From Candidatus Saccharimonadia bacterium (lineage in GTDB: Bacteria; Patescibacteriota; Saccharimonadia; Saccharimonadales; UBA4665): a DNA stretch of 12,669 bases. This document shows positions 12,643-12,669 of this stretch, in pieces. A program made the translations under genes and the position numbers. The stretch is from contig JALQUD010000014.1 in the NCBI GenBank assembly GCA_023268595.1, forward strand, positions 1 to 12,669, written 5' to 3'. Every line of letters starts with the position of its first letter. Position 1 is the first letter of the stretch. The notes below the pieces were generated by a model. It had not been told where the DNA came from. It ran no database searches and worked only from the letters and a program-made list of their open reading frames with translations.

Positions 12643-12669
12643 AAAAAGCCCCGTCATACGGGGCTTTTT
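12643..12669 (+). terminator. Intrinsic terminator of the MscS-family gene
   Basis: AAAAAGCCCCG (12643-12653), loop TCATA and CGGGGCTTTTT (12659-12669) form a perfect 11-pair stem ending in a T-run, two bases after the stop codon. It runs to the last base of the window and may continue. Confidence 0.94.

Overview
The window most likely comes from a Candidate Phyla Radiation (Patescibacteria) bacterium, probably Candidatus Saccharibacteria (TM7). That placement is an inference. It rests on a cytochrome bo3-type quinol oxidase operon next to surface proteins of mixed domain make-up: a dockerin-tagged phosphoesterase, a carbohydrate-binding-module/deacetylase with proline-rich linkers, and short Lys/Arg-rich N-termini followed by one hydrophobic segment ending in a 'SFAA'-type motif. 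UGA is a normal stop here (cyoB, cyoC and cyoD all end in it), so the recoded CPR lineages (Absconditabacteria, Gracilibacteria) are excluded. The DNA is moderately GC-rich and densely coded. No tRNA, rRNA, IS element or CRISPR array was seen.

Layout. (1) 1-2625 (+): the 3' part of cyoB, then cyoC, cyoD and cyoE, each overlapping the next by 1 to 38 nt. Together they supply the core and accessory subunits of the terminal oxidase and its heme O synthase; cyoA presumably lies just outside. (2) 2680-3189 (+): a small soluble protein with a possible bacterial PH-like fold, with its own -10 element. (3) 3228-7865 (+): a tight four-gene operon behind a consensus-like promoter that would give a leaderless transcript. 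It encodes a membrane-anchored RCC1-type propeller protein, an MFS permease, a small helical protein of unknown function, and a PKD-domain/NicO nickel-cobalt transporter with a His-rich loop. (4) 7862-9049 (-): a secreted dockerin-metallophosphoesterase that converges on the NicO gene so closely that both stop codons use the same CTAG. (5) 9050-9303: a divergent regulatory region with a strong promoter, an operator-like palindrome and a structured leader. (6) 9304-11205 (+): a secreted CBM-polysaccharide deacetylase, apparently highly expressed, closed by an intrinsic terminator. (7) 11206-11560: a gene-poor interval with a possible small structured RNA, a second terminator and the promoter of the next gene. 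(8) 11561-12640 (+): an MscS-family mechanosensitive channel with a very basic tail, closed by a terminator at the window edge.

Common thread. Nearly everything here acts at or outside the cytoplasmic membrane: oxygen reduction, metal and solute transport, osmotic protection, phosphoester cleavage and glycan deacetylation. This suits a small episymbiont that interacts with host and environment through its surface. The operon at 3228-7865 is the best candidate for an undescribed functional module.
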